The translations under genes were made by a program, and so were the position numbers. DNA of 64,000 nucleotides, from NCBI GenBank assembly GCA_016719945.1, contig JADJYE010000042.1:1-64000 (forward strand). The letters run 5' to 3'. The number at the start of each line of letters is the position of its first letter. Positions within the stretch are counted from its first letter, which is position 1. Of the stretch, positions 48,794-60,307 are shown in pieces. Below the pieces are notes generated by a model, which did not search any database, was not told where the DNA came from, and saw only the letters and a list, made by a program, of their open reading frames with translations. This stretch comes from Polyangiaceae bacterium (GTDB lineage Bacteria > Myxococcota_A > Polyangia > Polyangiales > Polyangiaceae).

Positions 48794-49594
48794 ATGGCAG
48801 GAAAGAGCGGGGATCGCGGGGTCGCGCTGGTGACGGGCGCGTCGAGCGGCATCGGTGAGGAGATCGCGAAGCGGCTCGCGCTCGAGGGCTTCGACCTGGT
48901 CCTCGCGGCGCGGCGCGGAGATCGCTTGAAGGAGCTGGCGACGCAGCTCGAGCGCGAGCACCGGACGCGCGCGCACGTCGTCGTGGCGGACCTCTCCTCG
49001 CTGGAGGGTGCCAAGCAGCTCACGGCAGACGTCGCGCGGCTCGGCCTCGAGGTCACGGTGCTCGTCAACAACGCCGGCTTCGGTGTGCACGGCAACCTCG
49101 CCGACGTGCCGATCGAGCGCACCCTCGAGATGGTGCAGCTCAACGTGGTTTCGCTCACCTTCCTCACGCAACACTACGTGAAGGAGATGGTCTCGGGCGG
49201 GCGCGGGCGCATCCTGCAGATCTCGAGCATCGGGGCCTTCCAGCCCTCGCCGTATTACGCGGTCTACTCCGCCACGAAGGCCTTCGTGCTCAGCATGTCG
49301 GAGGCGCTCCACTACGAGCTGCAGGGCACGGGCGTCACCTGCACCACGTCCTGCCCGGGCCTGACGGCGACCGAGTTCCACAAGGTCGCCGACCACGAGA
49401 AGCCGGACTGGATGAACAGCCTCCAGATGACCGCCCAGGAGGTCGCGCGGATCAGCGTCAGCGCGATGCTGCGCGGCGATCGGGTGACCGTCCCGGGGCC
49501 GACCAACTGGCTGACCTCGGTGCTCGCTCAGGTCATGCCGAAGAGCCTCATCATCCCCATGGCGGCGGCGACCATGCGAAAGTCAGCCCATTGA
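48794..49594 (+). CDS. Short-chain dehydrogenase/reductase (SDR)
   Basis: A 266-residue classical SDR that oxidises or reduces a small alcohol/ketone with NAD(P). VALVTGASSGIGEEIAKRLA holds the TGxxxGIG cofactor motif, followed by VADLSS, TVLVNNAGFGVHG (NNAG) and the catalytic Ser/Tyr/Lys in ILQISSIGAFQPSPYYAVYS then ATKAF. An Arg pair after AARR suggests NADP preference. The C-terminal part ends SLIIPMAAATMRKSAH, close to the DltE/YqjQ-like group. The gene stands alone between two minus-strand genes. Confidence 0.9.
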   Translation: MAGKSGDRGVALVTGASSGIGEEIAKRLALEGFDLVLAARRGDRLKELATQLEREHRTRAHVVVADLSSLEGAKQLTADVARLGLEVTVLVNNAGFGVHGNLADVPIERTLEMVQLNVVSLTFLTQHYVKEMVSGGRGRILQISSIGAFQPSPYYAVYSATKAFVLSMSEALHYELQGTGVTCTTSCPGLTATEFHKVADHEKPDWMNSLQMTAQEVARISVSAMLRGDRVTVPGPTNWLTSVLAQVMPKSLIIPMAAATMRKSAH

Positions 49595-49618
49595 GCGCTG
49601 GCCGCGCGTAGCGGGGGC

Positions 49619-51187
49619 TCACCCGCCGGACAGCTCCGCGTGGAGCTTGAGCCCGGCGCCGATCGTCCCCGCGACGCTCGGGTAGCCAGCCGTCGCGTTG
49701 ACCATCCACAGGTTGTCGAGGGACGTTCGGTACGGGCCTCGCCCCATGCCCATGTTCCTGGGCGTGAGCGCGGCGCCGTACGAGTTTCCCGCGGGCGCGC
49801 CGCAGAAGCGCTCGTTGGTTGCGGGTGTCCCGCACAGCTGGAGCGCGAGGTGCTGGCGGAGCCCTGGGATGTAGCGGGCCTCGAGCACGTCGAGCAGGGT
49901 CTCGCGGACGCGCCGCTTCTTGTGGTTGTACGCCCTGCGGTCCCGCCGCCTCAACGCTGACCACGCCGCGTGATCACACGAGGTGGCGACGACGAGCAGC
50001 TGGTGTCCCTCTGGGCAAAGCCCGGGCGCCGGCGAGTGCAGCGTCGGCGTCGAGAGGAACATCCAAGGGTCCGACAGATCGCCCCGCAGCAGCTGATCGT
50101 CGTAGGTGCGATCGAGGTCCGCGTGGGGGTAGTGCCAGACGTTGAAGGAGCCGAAGCCGTGGTCCCTCAGGTCGAGCCCCTTCACCGCGAGGTACATCGT
50201 GAACGTGCCCGAGGAGTACTCGTAGTCGAGCCGCCGGTCGTCGCGCGCGTCGCGCTGCCAGGCGGGGCCGGCGAGCTCGGCCGTGCGCTTCGGGTCGACG
50301 TTCGAGATGAAGCGACCCGCTGTGAATCGGCTCCCGTTACGCGCCACCGCCGCCACGACCCGCCCGTCCTCGACCTCGAGCCGCGCGACCTCGTGCTCGA
50401 GCAGCACCGCGCAGCCGGGCGCGCGGCGGACCACGTCGGTGATCGCCTCCACGAGCTGGAAGTAGTGACCCTCCGGGTAGTACGCGCCGCGGTCGTAGGA
50501 GCACACCAAGGCCGCGTGCAACAGCAGCGACACATCGCGCGGCGGCAAGAGGTAGTCGCCGCACTGACCCGCGAGGATCGCCCTGAGCAGCGCGGGCATG
50601 CGGACCTGATCGAACAGATCCGCGAGCGTGCTCTTCAGGTAGCGGACGAGGTGACGATGTCGAACCAGCGCCGGGACGAGGCTCAGGCTCAACCCTCGAG
50701 GCACGTCGTCGAGCGTGGAGAGCTCGTCGCCCAACGTCGAGATGACCTCGAAGTAGCGCGTCAGCGGCTCGCGAGCGTCGGGGAAGCGGCGGATCAGCCG
50801 ATCGCGGTGCTTCGCGAGCCCGTTGGGGATCCGCACTCGCTCGCTGCCGACGACGACGTGATCGAACCCCTCGGGATCGAGCTGCGTGAAACGAACCTGG
50901 TCTGCGAGGTCGAGCGCTACGAGCGCGCGGTGGATCGTCTCGCCCTCGCCGCAGCCGAAGATGTAGTGCACCTGCGCGCAGAACCGAAAATCGCGGACCT
51001 TGAAGGTGTGCGCGTACCCACCCGGCACGTCGTGGGCCTCGAGCACCAGCACACGCCGCCCGCTCTTCGCGAGCAGCGCCGCGGTGGTGAGGCCGCCCAT
51101 CCCGGCGCCGATGATGAGATCGTCGAAGTCCACGCTCGAGGCGCGGGGCCCGTCATTTGCGACGGACGCTCGCGAGGAACGCATCAT
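49619..51187 (-). CDS. FAD-dependent phytoene desaturase/retinol saturase-like oxidoreductase
   Basis: About 504-522 residues. The N-terminal Rossmann motif DLIIGAGMGGLTTAALLAKS and VLVLEAHDVPGGYAHTF bind FAD, and the C-terminal YGAALTPRNMGMGRGP with NLWMVNATAGYPSVAGTIGA is the second FAD contact of the CrtI/CrtISO/RetSat family. The family desaturates, isomerises or saturates polyene chains; which of these applies here is unknown, and no carotenoid gene is nearby. ATG 51187 overlaps the kinase gene by 35 bases; GTG 51133, after the kinase stop, gives the family's usual N-terminal length and may be the true start. Confidence 0.85.
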   Translation of the reverse strand: MMRSSRASVANDGPRASSVDFDDLIIGAGMGGLTTAALLAKSGRRVLVLEAHDVPGGYAHTFKVRDFRFCAQVHYIFGCGEGETIHRALVALDLADQVRFTQLDPEGFDHVVVGSERVRIPNGLAKHRDRLIRRFPDAREPLTRYFEVISTLGDELSTLDDVPRGLSLSLVPALVRHRHLVRYLKSTLADLFDQVRMPALLRAILAGQCGDYLLPPRDVSLLLHAALVCSYDRGAYYPEGHYFQLVEAITDVVRRAPGCAVLLEHEVARLEVEDGRVVAAVARNGSRFTAGRFISNVDPKRTAELAGPAWQRDARDDRRLDYEYSSGTFTMYLAVKGLDLRDHGFGSFNVWHYPHADLDRTYDDQLLRGDLSDPWMFLSTPTLHSPAPGLCPEGHQLLVVATSCDHAAWSALRRRDRRAYNHKKRRVRETLLDVLEARYIPGLRQHLALQLCGTPATNERFCGAPAGNSYGAALTPRNMGMGRGPYRTSLDNLWMVNATAGYPSVAGTIGAGLKLHAELSGG

Positions 51188-52786
51188 AGTCCGGACGCGC
51201 CGCCGATACCGTCGCCTCCGGCCCGAGCATGCGAAAGATGTAGTGGGTCTTGTCGACGGGCACGACAGCCACCACCATCTCGAATTTCGGCTTCGGGCTC
51301 TTCCCCGTCTGGCCGCTCACGTGCGGAAACCAGCTCGCGCCCTTGAGGTCGAGCACCGTCACCGTCGCGGTGTCCACGGTCATCGCTGTGCTCGTCTTGC
51401 AACCCGCACACAGGTCGAAGGACCTTTCCATGTTCGCCAACGTGGCCGCGGGGTCCTTGGCCGGAGCGCGCACCGTCACGGTCGCGTCCTCTGCGTCCCC
51501 GGCCGCGCGCGGGACGACGAAGAGCGCGACGTCGGTCAGGCTCCCGCTGCGCTCCTCCCGCCAGGTCGGGGGCACCTTCCAACCTACGAACTTGTCGCCC
51601 CCTCGATTTGCGCGGACGACGACGGCGCGCCCTGGGCCGACGTCGACGAGGGCGCGGCCGCGCTCGCCTTGGCCGACTTCGACGCCGGCGTCGAAGCTCC
51701 GCTCGAGTAGACGACGGCCCCGATGACCGCGGCTGCGAGCGCGAGCGCTCCGGCACCCGCGAAGGCCCAGCGCCGGGTGGGCGACCTCTTTCCCTCGAAG
51801 CGATCGACCAGCGCGATGGTGTCGAGCCCGCTCTTGCCTCCCTGAGCAGCGCCGCTCGTCGGGGTTGGAGCGGCGGGCGCAGCCCCGGTGGGACCGGGCT
51901 CGGTGCGTCCGGGACCGGTCGCGTCGAGCAGAGGCGCGAGCAGGGCGAGGACCTCGCGAGCGCTCGAGGGCCGCGCGGCGGGCTCCTTCGCCAAGAGCCG
52001 CGAGAGCAGGCCCGAGACGGCGGCTGGAACGTCGTCGAGCACCTCGTCGGGCAGCGGAGGCGGCGGCTCTTCGCACTGCCTTCGCAAGAGCTCGCGGAGC
52101 GACGGGCCATCGAACGGAGGCCGCCCCGCGAGCATCTCGTAGACGACGATCCCCAGGGCATAGAGATCGCTCGCGGCCGTCACGGGCCGCCCGTCGATCT
52201 GCTCGGGGCTCATGTACCTCACGGTGCCGACGAGCTGCGTGGCCTGGGTGCGCCGCTGGTCGTCGCCTTGGACCTTGGCGATGCCAAAATCCATCACCTT
52301 CACCGTGTCATCGCGCAGCAACATCACGTTCTCAGGCTTCAGATCTCGGTGGATGACCGGGCTCGAGCGCTCGTGGGCCGCGACGAGCGCCGACGCGATC
52401 GCCGACGCGACGTGGAGGGACCGCGTGAGCGGCAAGCGCCCGCGAGCGTCGAGCTCCTCGCGCAGCGTCCTTCCTGAGAGCAGCTCGAGCGTCATGACCA
52501 GCTGCCCCTCGGTCTCGAAGGCAGACAGGCACCTCACGATGTTCGGGTGCTCGATCGCCGCCAGGATCTTCATCTCCGTGATGAAGCGCCGGCGACCTTC
52601 CTCTCGGTCCGCGAAGGCGGCGTTCAACACCTTCAAGGCGACGCGACGGCCCGTGAGGCGCTCCTCTGCCTCGTAGACGACGCCCATTCCCCCCTCGCCG
52701 AGGGTGCGCACGACGTCGTAGTCGCCGATGCGCGCGGGCCCTCGCGGCGACGACGCCCCCTCGGCTTCGCTGTGACCTTGACCCAC
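51153..52786 (-). CDS. Membrane serine/threonine protein kinase with C-terminal extracytoplasmic domain (one frameshift)
   Basis: About 544 residues. The Hanks-type kinase domain has GEGGMGVVYEAE (P-loop), VALKVLN (Lys), VIHRDLKPENVMLL, VMDFGIAKVQ and YMSPEQIDGRPVTAASDLYA. A Pro/Thr/Ala juxtamembrane linker and one membrane helix (RWAFAGAGALALAAAVIGAV) follow. The frame then breaks at about 51600, where five Gs should be six (EGGDKFVGWKVPPTW), and the protein continues into a ~140-residue external domain ending PDYDAFLASVRRK. The layout is that of PASTA-free myxobacterial sensor kinases; the ligand is unknown. It lies just upstream of the FAD oxidoreductase and may share its transcript. Confidence 0.88.
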
Positions 52787-52887
52787 CGTAACGAGAGACT
52801 ACGCGCGATCCGGTCACGGCCCCCCCTCGACCGCCAACTTCGCGAGCCGCTATGCTGAGCGCTCCTTTCCTTCTCGAGGAGGCTCGC

Positions 52888-54046
<1,159 letters not shown>

Positions 54047-54057
<11 letters not shown>

Positions 54058-55807
54058 CGCGCCGAACCACGTCGACCACGCGCGCGCCATAGCCGCGCGG
54101 GTCGCCGAGCTCGACCAGCTCTCGCGCGAGCCCGACAGCCTGGCGATCGTAGTAGAGCGAGTAGTGTCCGCGCCGCAGCAGGTGCTCGAGCAGCGCCGCC
54201 TCGACGTCCCTCGGCGGCGGAGGGGCCGCAAACGCCGCGTCGGCGAAGGCCCCAGGCGCGACCAGGGGCGCGCCGAGCGCGCCCTCGCGGGCCGCCGAAA
54301 GCGCGCGCGAGGCGGAGGCGTTGGCCTCCGCTCGCCGCCCCAGATCTCCGGCCACCCGGGTGAGCAAGCAGAGCGCCGCGGCGCTGGCCTCCGCTGACGT
54401 GAGCTCGACGGCGGCACGGTACGCAGCCTCGAGCCCGGCGAGCCGGTCGTCGAGGGTGAGCGCGAGCGCGGTCGCCGAATACAGGGCGGCGGCCTCGAGG
54501 TATCGCGGCGAGCCGCCGCCGCCCCTCACCACGAGGCGCTCGTGAGCCTCTGCGTGCGCGAGCGGCCCCGGGGCCTGACCATCCGCGGCGTCGCCGAGCA
54601 GGCCACGCGCCTTCAGCGACCGCGCGCGCTGCGGCGAGCACGCGAAGACGTTGAGCAGGAACGGCTCGCGCATCGCCGGCTCGCGTAGCGGCTCGAGCGC
54701 GTTGGGACCGGGCACGAGCCGATACAGCGACAGGCCCATCTGCTCGAGCTTCGCGAGGAGCGCCGTGTTGTCGACGCCGTCGTGGCGCAGCTCGGTCATG
54801 ATGAGCGGGTCGTGCTCCGCGAGGAAGCGAGCGCCGCCCTCGAGGATTCGAACCTCCTCCCCCTCGGCGTCGAGCTTCACGAGCGACACCGAATGTCCGG
54901 CGAGCCGAGAGGTCGCAGAGTCTAACGTCTCCAGCCGAACCGTCTCCCTCCAGGTGCGGGGCGCAGCGCCGGTCGCGGTCAATCCCGACAGCTCGGGCGA
55001 GGCGGCGTTCGAGAACACGGCCTCCCCCGGCTCTCGCGAGAGCGCAGCGCGGACGGCGCCGACCTGATGAAGGCCATTCCGTCGCAAGGTCTCCATCAAG
55101 TAAGCGAACGTCGCAGACGCCGGCTCGTACGCGACGACCCGACCGGAGGCGCCCACGGCGCGCGCCATCGCGAGGGTGTAGACGCCGAAGTTCGCCCCGA
55201 CGTCGACCGCGCCCTCCCCCGCGCGAAGCACGCGGCGGACGAAGTGGATCTCGTCCTCGAACCAATCGCGCTGCTCGAGCAAGACGAAGGGTGTGATCAG
55301 GTCGAGCGCGTTCGGCACGACCACCGCGCCGCCCGCGGCGAGCTCGACCTCGAGCGACAGCCGGCCGACCTCGCGCGCGACCTCCTCTGGCGCGAGCGCC
55401 TCGATCGCGAGCCACGCGGCGCCAGCGCGCAGCACGCTGCCCGCCGACTCGAAGTGCGCAGCGAGCGGCCGCACCATCGCCACCGCCACCTCCGCGCGCG
55501 ACTTCGCGGCGATGGGCGGGACCTCGCCGGCCCTGCCGAGGTCGATGAGCAGGCTCGCGAGCTTCGTCGCGAGCTTCGGCGTCCCGCCCAGCTCGAGCCC
55601 CCGCCGCAGGGCGCTCTCGGCGTCGTGGAGGTTGCCTTGATGGGCGAGGACCGTGGCGAGGTTTCCGTAGACCTTCGCGAGCGACGGGTCGAGCTCGAGG
55701 GCTCGGCGATACGTCGCCTCGGCCTCGACGTAGCGCTTCTCGGCGGCGAGCTCGTTTCCGCGCGCGTTGAGCTCTTCAGCGGAGCCTGTCGTCGACCCGA
55801 TCGTCAT
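54047..55807 (-). CDS. TPR plus FkbM-family methyltransferase
   Basis: A 586-residue protein. The first ~80 residues hold two TPR repeats (AEKRYVEAEATYRRALELDP, LAHQGNLHDAESALRRGLEL). The FkbM methyltransferase domain (about 190-400) has DVGANFGVYTLAMARAVG, RVVAYEPASATFAYLMETLR and SLVKLDAEGEEVRILEGG, and ends TELRHDGVDNT. The last ~170 residues are a helical extension. FkbM enzymes O-methylate sugars, polyketides or related hydroxyls. It is divergent from a SAM synthetase gene with only 33 bases between the starts, which suggests the methyl donor is made with it. ATG 55807 starts just before the first TPR. Confidence 0.87.
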
Positions 55808-55840
55808 GCCAGGCTCGCATCGTATAGCGTACGAGGAGCC

Positions 55841-57040
55841 ATGGACCTGACCATCGAGACGCTCGGCGGGAGCGGCCCCGGCGGCGCGCCGCTCGAGATC
55901 GTGGAGCGCAAAGGCCTCGGTCACCCTGACACGATCTGCGACGCGATCGCCGAAGAAGTCTGCCGAGCCTTGTGCCGTGAGTACGAGCGCCGCTTCGGGG
56001 GCATCCTGCACCACAACGTGGACAAGGTCCTCTTGTGCGGCGGCGCGGCGCGGCCTGTCTTCGGCGGGGGTGAGGTGACCTCCCCCATCGAGATCATCCT
56101 GGGCGGGCGAGCGACGCGGGAGCACCAAGGGGAGGTCGTCCCGATCGACGAGATCGCCATCGAGGCGGCCAGGGCGTGGGTGAGGCGCTCGCTCCCGAAC
56201 CTCGACGCCGACCGGCAGGTCACCTTCGCCTCGCGCATCCACCCAGGGTCGAGCGAGCTCGGGGCGCTCTTCAAGCGCTCTCGGGGGGCAGAGGTGCCCC
56301 GCGCGAACGACACGTCGATCGGCGTCGGCTTCGCCCCGCGGACCTTGCTCGAGCGCGTCGTGATGGAGGTCGAGCAGCTGCTCAACGCCCCCGAGACGAA
56401 GCGCACGCATCCCCACGTGGGAGAGGACGTGAAGGTGATGGGGCTGCGCAGCGGGGGCGACATCGATCTCACGGTCGCCTGCGCGATCGTCTCCAGGCAC
56501 GTCCGCGACCTCGACGCCTACGCGATGAAGGTCGAGGTCGTGCGTGAGTTGGTCGAGGCGCGGGCAGAGGCGCTGGCCGGGCGACCGGTCAAGGTGACCG
56601 TGAACGCAGCGGACGACCTCGATGGCGGGGACGTCTATCTCACCGTGACGGGCACCTCCGCGGAGGCCGGGGACGACGGTGAGGTGGGCCGAGGCAACCG
56701 CGCGAGCGGGCTCATCACCCCGTATCGCTCGATGACGATGGAGGCCGCGGCCGGCAAGAACCCGGTCTCGCACGTCGGCAAGCTCTACAACGTGTTGGCG
56801 GGTCGCACCGCGGATCGGCTGGCCGCCGAGATCGAGGGCGCCAAGGACGCTTCGATCGTCATCGTCAGCCGCATCGGCCACCCGATCGACGACCCGCGCG
56901 CCGTGGACGTCCATCTCGCGGGCGCAGCGCAGGGAGCGGACGAGGTGGGCCGCGCGGTGCGCGCGATCGTGTGCGAAGAGCTCCAGGGGCTCGATGCGCT
57001 GCGGGCCAGCCTCATCGCGGGGCGAGAGCGCCTGTTCTGA
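55841..57040 (+). CDS. Archaeal-type S-adenosylmethionine synthetase
   Basis: A 399-residue methionine adenosyltransferase of the archaeal/type III family (AdoMet_synthase, PF01941), not the usual bacterial MetK. The motifs are IVERKGLGHPDTICDAIAEE, GGILHHNVDKVLLCGGAA, TSIGVGFAPRTLLERVVMEV and RGNRASGLITPYRSMTMEAA followed by GKNPVSHVGKLYN. It catalyses ATP plus methionine to SAM in the cytoplasm. ACGAGGAGCC precedes ATG 55841. Its neighbour is the divergent FkbM methyltransferase. Archaeal-type MATs occur sporadically in bacteria, often in secondary-metabolite or transferred loci. Confidence 0.92.
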   Translation: MDLTIETLGGSGPGGAPLEIVERKGLGHPDTICDAIAEEVCRALCREYERRFGGILHHNVDKVLLCGGAARPVFGGGEVTSPIEIILGGRATREHQGEVVPIDEIAIEAARAWVRRSLPNLDADRQVTFASRIHPGSSELGALFKRSRGAEVPRANDTSIGVGFAPRTLLERVVMEVEQLLNAPETKRTHPHVGEDVKVMGLRSGGDIDLTVACAIVSRHVRDLDAYAMKVEVVRELVEARAEALAGRPVKVTVNAADDLDGGDVYLTVTGTSAEAGDDGEVGRGNRASGLITPYRSMTMEAAAGKNPVSHVGKLYNVLAGRTADRLAAEIEGAKDASIVIVSRIGHPIDDPRAVDVHLAGAAQGADEVGRAVRAIVCEELQGLDALRASLIAGRERLF

Positions 57041-57043
57041 AGA

Positions 57044-58261
57044 TCAGCCCGGCTTGCCGTCCACGCGGGGGCCCACGAGCATCGGCGCGTAGGCGACGAG
57101 GTAGGCCAAGAACGCGGCGGCGAACAGCGCCGCGCTGAGCGCCACCCACGGGAGGTAGAGCGACGGGGCGGCGAGCGGCCCCACGACGCGCACGAACGCC
57201 GCCAGCACCATCGCCGCGAACGCGCCAGCGACCGTGTTGGGCGCAGCGAGCATGCGCCCCGTGTGACCCAACGAGACGCGCGCCATCATGCCCAGCGTGA
57301 GCGCGCCGATCGCGCCAGCCGTCAGGGCGTGGAGCCCGGCGGTGGCTGACACGCGAGGGTCGAGCGCGGCGGCGGCCCGCAGCGCCAGCCCGATCGGGAT
57401 CCAGGCGTGGCCAACGTGCAGGATCCACAACAGCGGGTTCGACAGCGACGCTCGTGCGCCCCAGTGGACCGCTCGAGCCGCGACGAGGATGGCCGCGAGG
57501 GCGTAAGCCGCGGCGCGTGCGGCAGGGACCGAGGCGAGGGCGACGTCGGCGAGGAGCACCAGCGCGACGCCGCCTGCCGCGGCGAGGTCCGCGCGCGGCA
57601 GGTTTCGAATCGCTTGGTCACCGGTGGCGTTCCTGGTGAACATCGGGATGACGCGTCCGCCGATCAGGACCATCAACAGCGTCACGACGTCGATCGCGGC
57701 GAGCGCAGCCTGACTGCGCACGCCGGGCCAGACGCCGAGGGCGTCTGCGTGGATCGCGCCGTTCGCCAGCCAGAGCACCGCGACGACGGCGACCACGACG
57801 AAGTTGCGCCGGTTGTTCGTGGCGACGATCGGCCTCGCGAGGGTGACGCCGAGCGCTGCCAGGAACGCGAGGTCGATCGCCGCCACGAGCCACGAAGGCA
57901 GCGGGCTCAACATCGCGACCCGTCCCGCGAGCCACAGCGTACACAGACCGGCGAGCGCGGGGCCGGTCGCGGTCTCGCGCTGGGTCCAGTTGCCGACCGC
58001 AGTGAGCAGGAACCCGGCGATGACGGCGACGGTGAACCCGAAGATCATCTCGTGGGCGTGCCACGAGACAGAGTCGAGGTTCCCGGTCGCGCTCATGGCG
58101 CCCGTGCGCATGACCGCCCAAGCCGGGACGAACAGGACGGCGAGCCCCGCCGCGAGGAGAAAGAAGGGACGAAAGCCCTTCGCGAGGAACGAGCTGCCTG
58201 GGGGAGAGAGGGGTGCCGGCGGAGCGCCGTGCAGCGGGAGCGGTCGCACAGGCTCGCTCAT
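57044..58261 (-). CDS. NnrS family haem/copper membrane protein
   Basis: A 405-residue integral membrane protein of about twelve helices. The family's conserved His/Met features are visible: NLDSVSWHAHEMIFGFTVAV, IAGFLLTAVGNWT, LMVLIGGRVIPMFTRNATG, and a final FLAYLVAYAPML. NnrS proteins are linked to nitric-oxide stress and denitrification in other bacteria. No nitrite or nitric-oxide reductase gene is nearby, so a respiratory protective role is only inferred. The protein starts ATG 58261 and ends three bases from the convergent MAT gene. Confidence 0.88.
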   Translation of the reverse strand: MSEPVRPLPLHGAPPAPLSPPGSSFLAKGFRPFFLLAAGLAVLFVPAWAVMRTGAMSATGNLDSVSWHAHEMIFGFTVAVIAGFLLTAVGNWTQRETATGPALAGLCTLWLAGRVAMLSPLPSWLVAAIDLAFLAALGVTLARPIVATNNRRNFVVVAVVAVLWLANGAIHADALGVWPGVRSQAALAAIDVVTLLMVLIGGRVIPMFTRNATGDQAIRNLPRADLAAAGGVALVLLADVALASVPAARAAAYALAAILVAARAVHWGARASLSNPLLWILHVGHAWIPIGLALRAAAALDPRVSATAGLHALTAGAIGALTLGMMARVSLGHTGRMLAAPNTVAGAFAAMVLAAFVRVVGPLAAPSLYLPWVALSAALFAAAFLAYLVAYAPMLVGPRVDGKPG

Positions 58262-58443
58262 TCAATTCTCGCGCCAGCGTCGCGCCCGCGCAGATCGGGC
58301 GTCTGAGCGCAGGCGGCGCGCGACACGCATCCTGCGCCCGCACTTTTTTCGCGATCTGCGGCTCGTGGAGGCGGGCACGTTTCTCACCCGTAAGGGATGC
58401 GCCGCGTCGCGTTATCGATGCGTCCTGTTGAAGGAGGCTTCGA
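58262..58443. promoter_or_regulatory. Divergent regulatory region with Shine-Dalgarno for the lipoprotein pair
   Basis: These 182 bases separate the divergent NnrS and lipoprotein genes. GAAGGAGG lies eight bases before ATG 58444 and decides that start. A run of Ts followed by CGCGATCTGCGG (about 58345-58360) could be part of a promoter, but no FNR or NsrR box could be recognised. Confidence 0.4.
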
Positions 58444-59097
58444 ATGAGATCACTTCTGCGTGCGGTCGTACTTTCATCCATGGTTGCGCTCACCGGGTGC
58501 GGGACCTTCGGCGCGCTCGGGCAGGCCTCCGTCGCGTCCGACGGGGGCTCGAAGGGCGTCGGTTTCGAGCGCCCGATCGCGGTCGGAGCCACCTTGCGGC
58601 CCGAGCTGAAGTTCTCGCTGCGTGGCGCGGGCGCCCCCGCTCTCCACTACGAGACGACCGACGCCTCCGTGCTGTCGGCCGGCGAGGGCACGCTGCAAGG
58701 GCGGTCGCCTGGCATGTCGGGCGTGCTCCTCGTCACCGACGACGGTGTCGTGGTGGACTTCTTCCATGTGTGGGTGAAGGGGCCGACCAGCATCGCCCTC
58801 TCGCGCGCCTCCTCCGACGGCAAGAGCGAGGAGGTCTCGGGCCACCTCGAGCTGATGCGAGGAGAGGCCGTCGTGCTGTCGTCCTCGCTGCGCGGCGAGG
58901 GACAAGAGCTCGCCGGCGAGGCGGAGCACGTCTGGAGCGTGAAGGGTGGCGCGGTCCGCTTGCTGGAGGAGGGGCGCTCCGGGCGTCGGCGGCTGGTCGC
59001 GACGGCGCCCGGGGAGGCCATGGTCGACGTGGCGGCCCTCGATCGGGTCGTCTCGCTCAAGGTCACGGTTCATGACCGCAAGGAGGTGAGCCTGTGA
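58444..59097 (+). CDS. Lipoprotein, first of a translationally coupled pair
   Basis: A 217-residue predicted lipoprotein with signal peptide VVLSSMVALTGCG. The mature part is beta-rich, with KFSLRGAGAPALHYETTDAS, VLLVTDDGVVVDFFHVWVKG and AVVLSSSLRGEGQELAG, which suggests two Ig-like or bacterial Big2-like domains. No enzyme motif is seen. Its stop overlaps the next start by four bases (GTGA), so the two are probably made together. Confidence 0.75.
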   Translation: MRSLLRAVVLSSMVALTGCGTFGALGQASVASDGGSKGVGFERPIAVGATLRPELKFSLRGAGAPALHYETTDASVLSAGEGTLQGRSPGMSGVLLVTDDGVVVDFFHVWVKGPTSIALSRASSDGKSEEVSGHLELMRGEAVVLSSSLRGEGQELAGEAEHVWSVKGGAVRLLEEGRSGRRRLVATAPGEAMVDVAALDRVVSLKVTVHDRKEVSL

Positions 59098-59495
59098 GCC
59101 CGCACCGTATCGCCATCCGCGTGGCGCTCGCGCTCTGCCTCTCTGGCTGTGGTCCTTACCTGCGCGCGGCCAGCACGCCCCCTCCGACGCGCACGGGCGA
59201 CCACGTCGTGAACCTCTTCGATGACGACGAGGTCAAGCTCAGCCGCGGGGTGGCGGTGGCCTTCGACTGCGTCGACGGCTTCACTGGACGCCCGTGCGAA
59301 GCGTCATCGATCTCCGTCGCCGACAAGTCCATCGCGCGGGTCTACCCGGGCTTCCTGGAGCGGGGTCGCGACCCATGGGGCTACGAGCTCGCCCCGCGCA
59401 CGGGGTTCGTGTTGGCGGCGAGCGCGGCTGGCGAGACGACGGTCTCGGTCTCCTCGGAGACCGGGACACGCACGGTGCGGATCGTCGTTGAGTGA
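59094..59495 (+). CDS. Small lipoprotein, second of the coupled pair
   Basis: A 133-residue predicted lipoprotein that starts at GTG 59094 with an AAGGAGG Shine-Dalgarno inside the end of the upstream gene. The signal peptide is RVALALCLSGCG. The mature domain contains NLFDDDEVKLSRGVAVAFDC and ASAAGETTVSVSSETGTRTV, a Big2-like (Ig) beta fold similar to that of its upstream partner. Function is unknown. Confidence 0.75.
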   Translation: MSPHRIAIRVALALCLSGCGPYLRAASTPPPTRTGDHVVNLFDDDEVKLSRGVAVAFDCVDGFTGRPCEASSISVADKSIARVYPGFLERGRDPWGYELAPRTGFVLAASAAGETTVSVSSETGTRTVRIVVE

Positions 59496-59580
59496 TCGGC
59501 TCACCCTGGCGCACGGACACTGAGGCGCGCCGCGGGTTTGCTGCGGCTGCGCCGGGCACGATGCGTGCATAATCGCGAAC

Positions 59581-60291
59581 ATGCTCCAGCGTGGCTCACT
59601 CTCGCTCCTCCTCGTCGCGGTGATGGCGTGTGACAACGAGGTCATCGTCGAGGGGGGCGGCGGCTCCGGGGGCGAGAGCCCAGGCGGCGGGAACACCGGC
59701 GCTGGCAACACGGGCGGCAGCGACGGCGGCTGCGCTGCCTTCGCAGACGAGCCCGTCGGCGAGACGCTGAGCATCGTCATCCAGAACGACTCGCCGCTCG
59801 ACGTGTACATCCCCGCGGACTGCGGCGCCCTCGGGTTCTCGATCGTGTCGGAAGATGATCCCGAGGGGTTCTATGGCAACACCGGCGGGTTCTGCCTGCA
59901 GACGTGCGAGGAGCTGCAGACCGACTCGCAGATCCTGTGCGAGGCCTGCGCTCCCGAGGCCATCCTCCTGCCCGCCTTCTCCACGTACTCCGTCGGCTGG
60001 ACCACCAACGGCCTCGTCACCGCCGAGATGCCGTCGGAGTGCTGGTTCGATGCGTTCCAGGGCACCCAAACGTGCCGACAGCGCGTGCTGGCGGTCGCGG
60101 GCAGCTACTCGATCGAGGCGCTGACTGCGTACGCCGGGTGTGACGGCTGCGAGTGCGACCCCGAAAGCGGGGTTTGCTACGGCAACCCTTCGGGCAACCA
60201 GGCGTTCACCGAGCCGCTGGATTTCACCCTGCCCGACCAGGACGGGATCCTCACCTACGTGATCGACACCTGCGCGTTCGGCTGCCCCTGA
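59581..60291 (+). CDS. Cys-rich lipoprotein with Gly-rich linker
   Basis: A 236-residue predicted lipoprotein. LLLVAVMACDN is the lipobox, followed by a Gly/Ser/Asn linker (GGGGSGGESPGGGNTGAGNT) typical of myxobacterial surface proteins. The globular part has twelve Cys, including CADxCGALGF, CLQTCEELQTDSQILCEACA and YAGCDGCECDPESGVCYGN, so it should be disulfide-bonded outside the cytoplasm. No family was recognised. Confidence 0.75.
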   Translation: MLQRGSLSLLLVAVMACDNEVIVEGGGGSGGESPGGGNTGAGNTGGSDGGCAAFADEPVGETLSIVIQNDSPLDVYIPADCGALGFSIVSEDDPEGFYGNTGGFCLQTCEELQTDSQILCEACAPEAILLPAFSTYSVGWTTNGLVTAEMPSECWFDAFQGTQTCRQRVLAVAGSYSIEALTAYAGCDGCECDPESGVCYGNPSGNQAFTEPLDFTLPDQDGILTYVIDTCAFGCP

Positions 60292-60307
60292 CGTAGCATC
60301 GCACGCC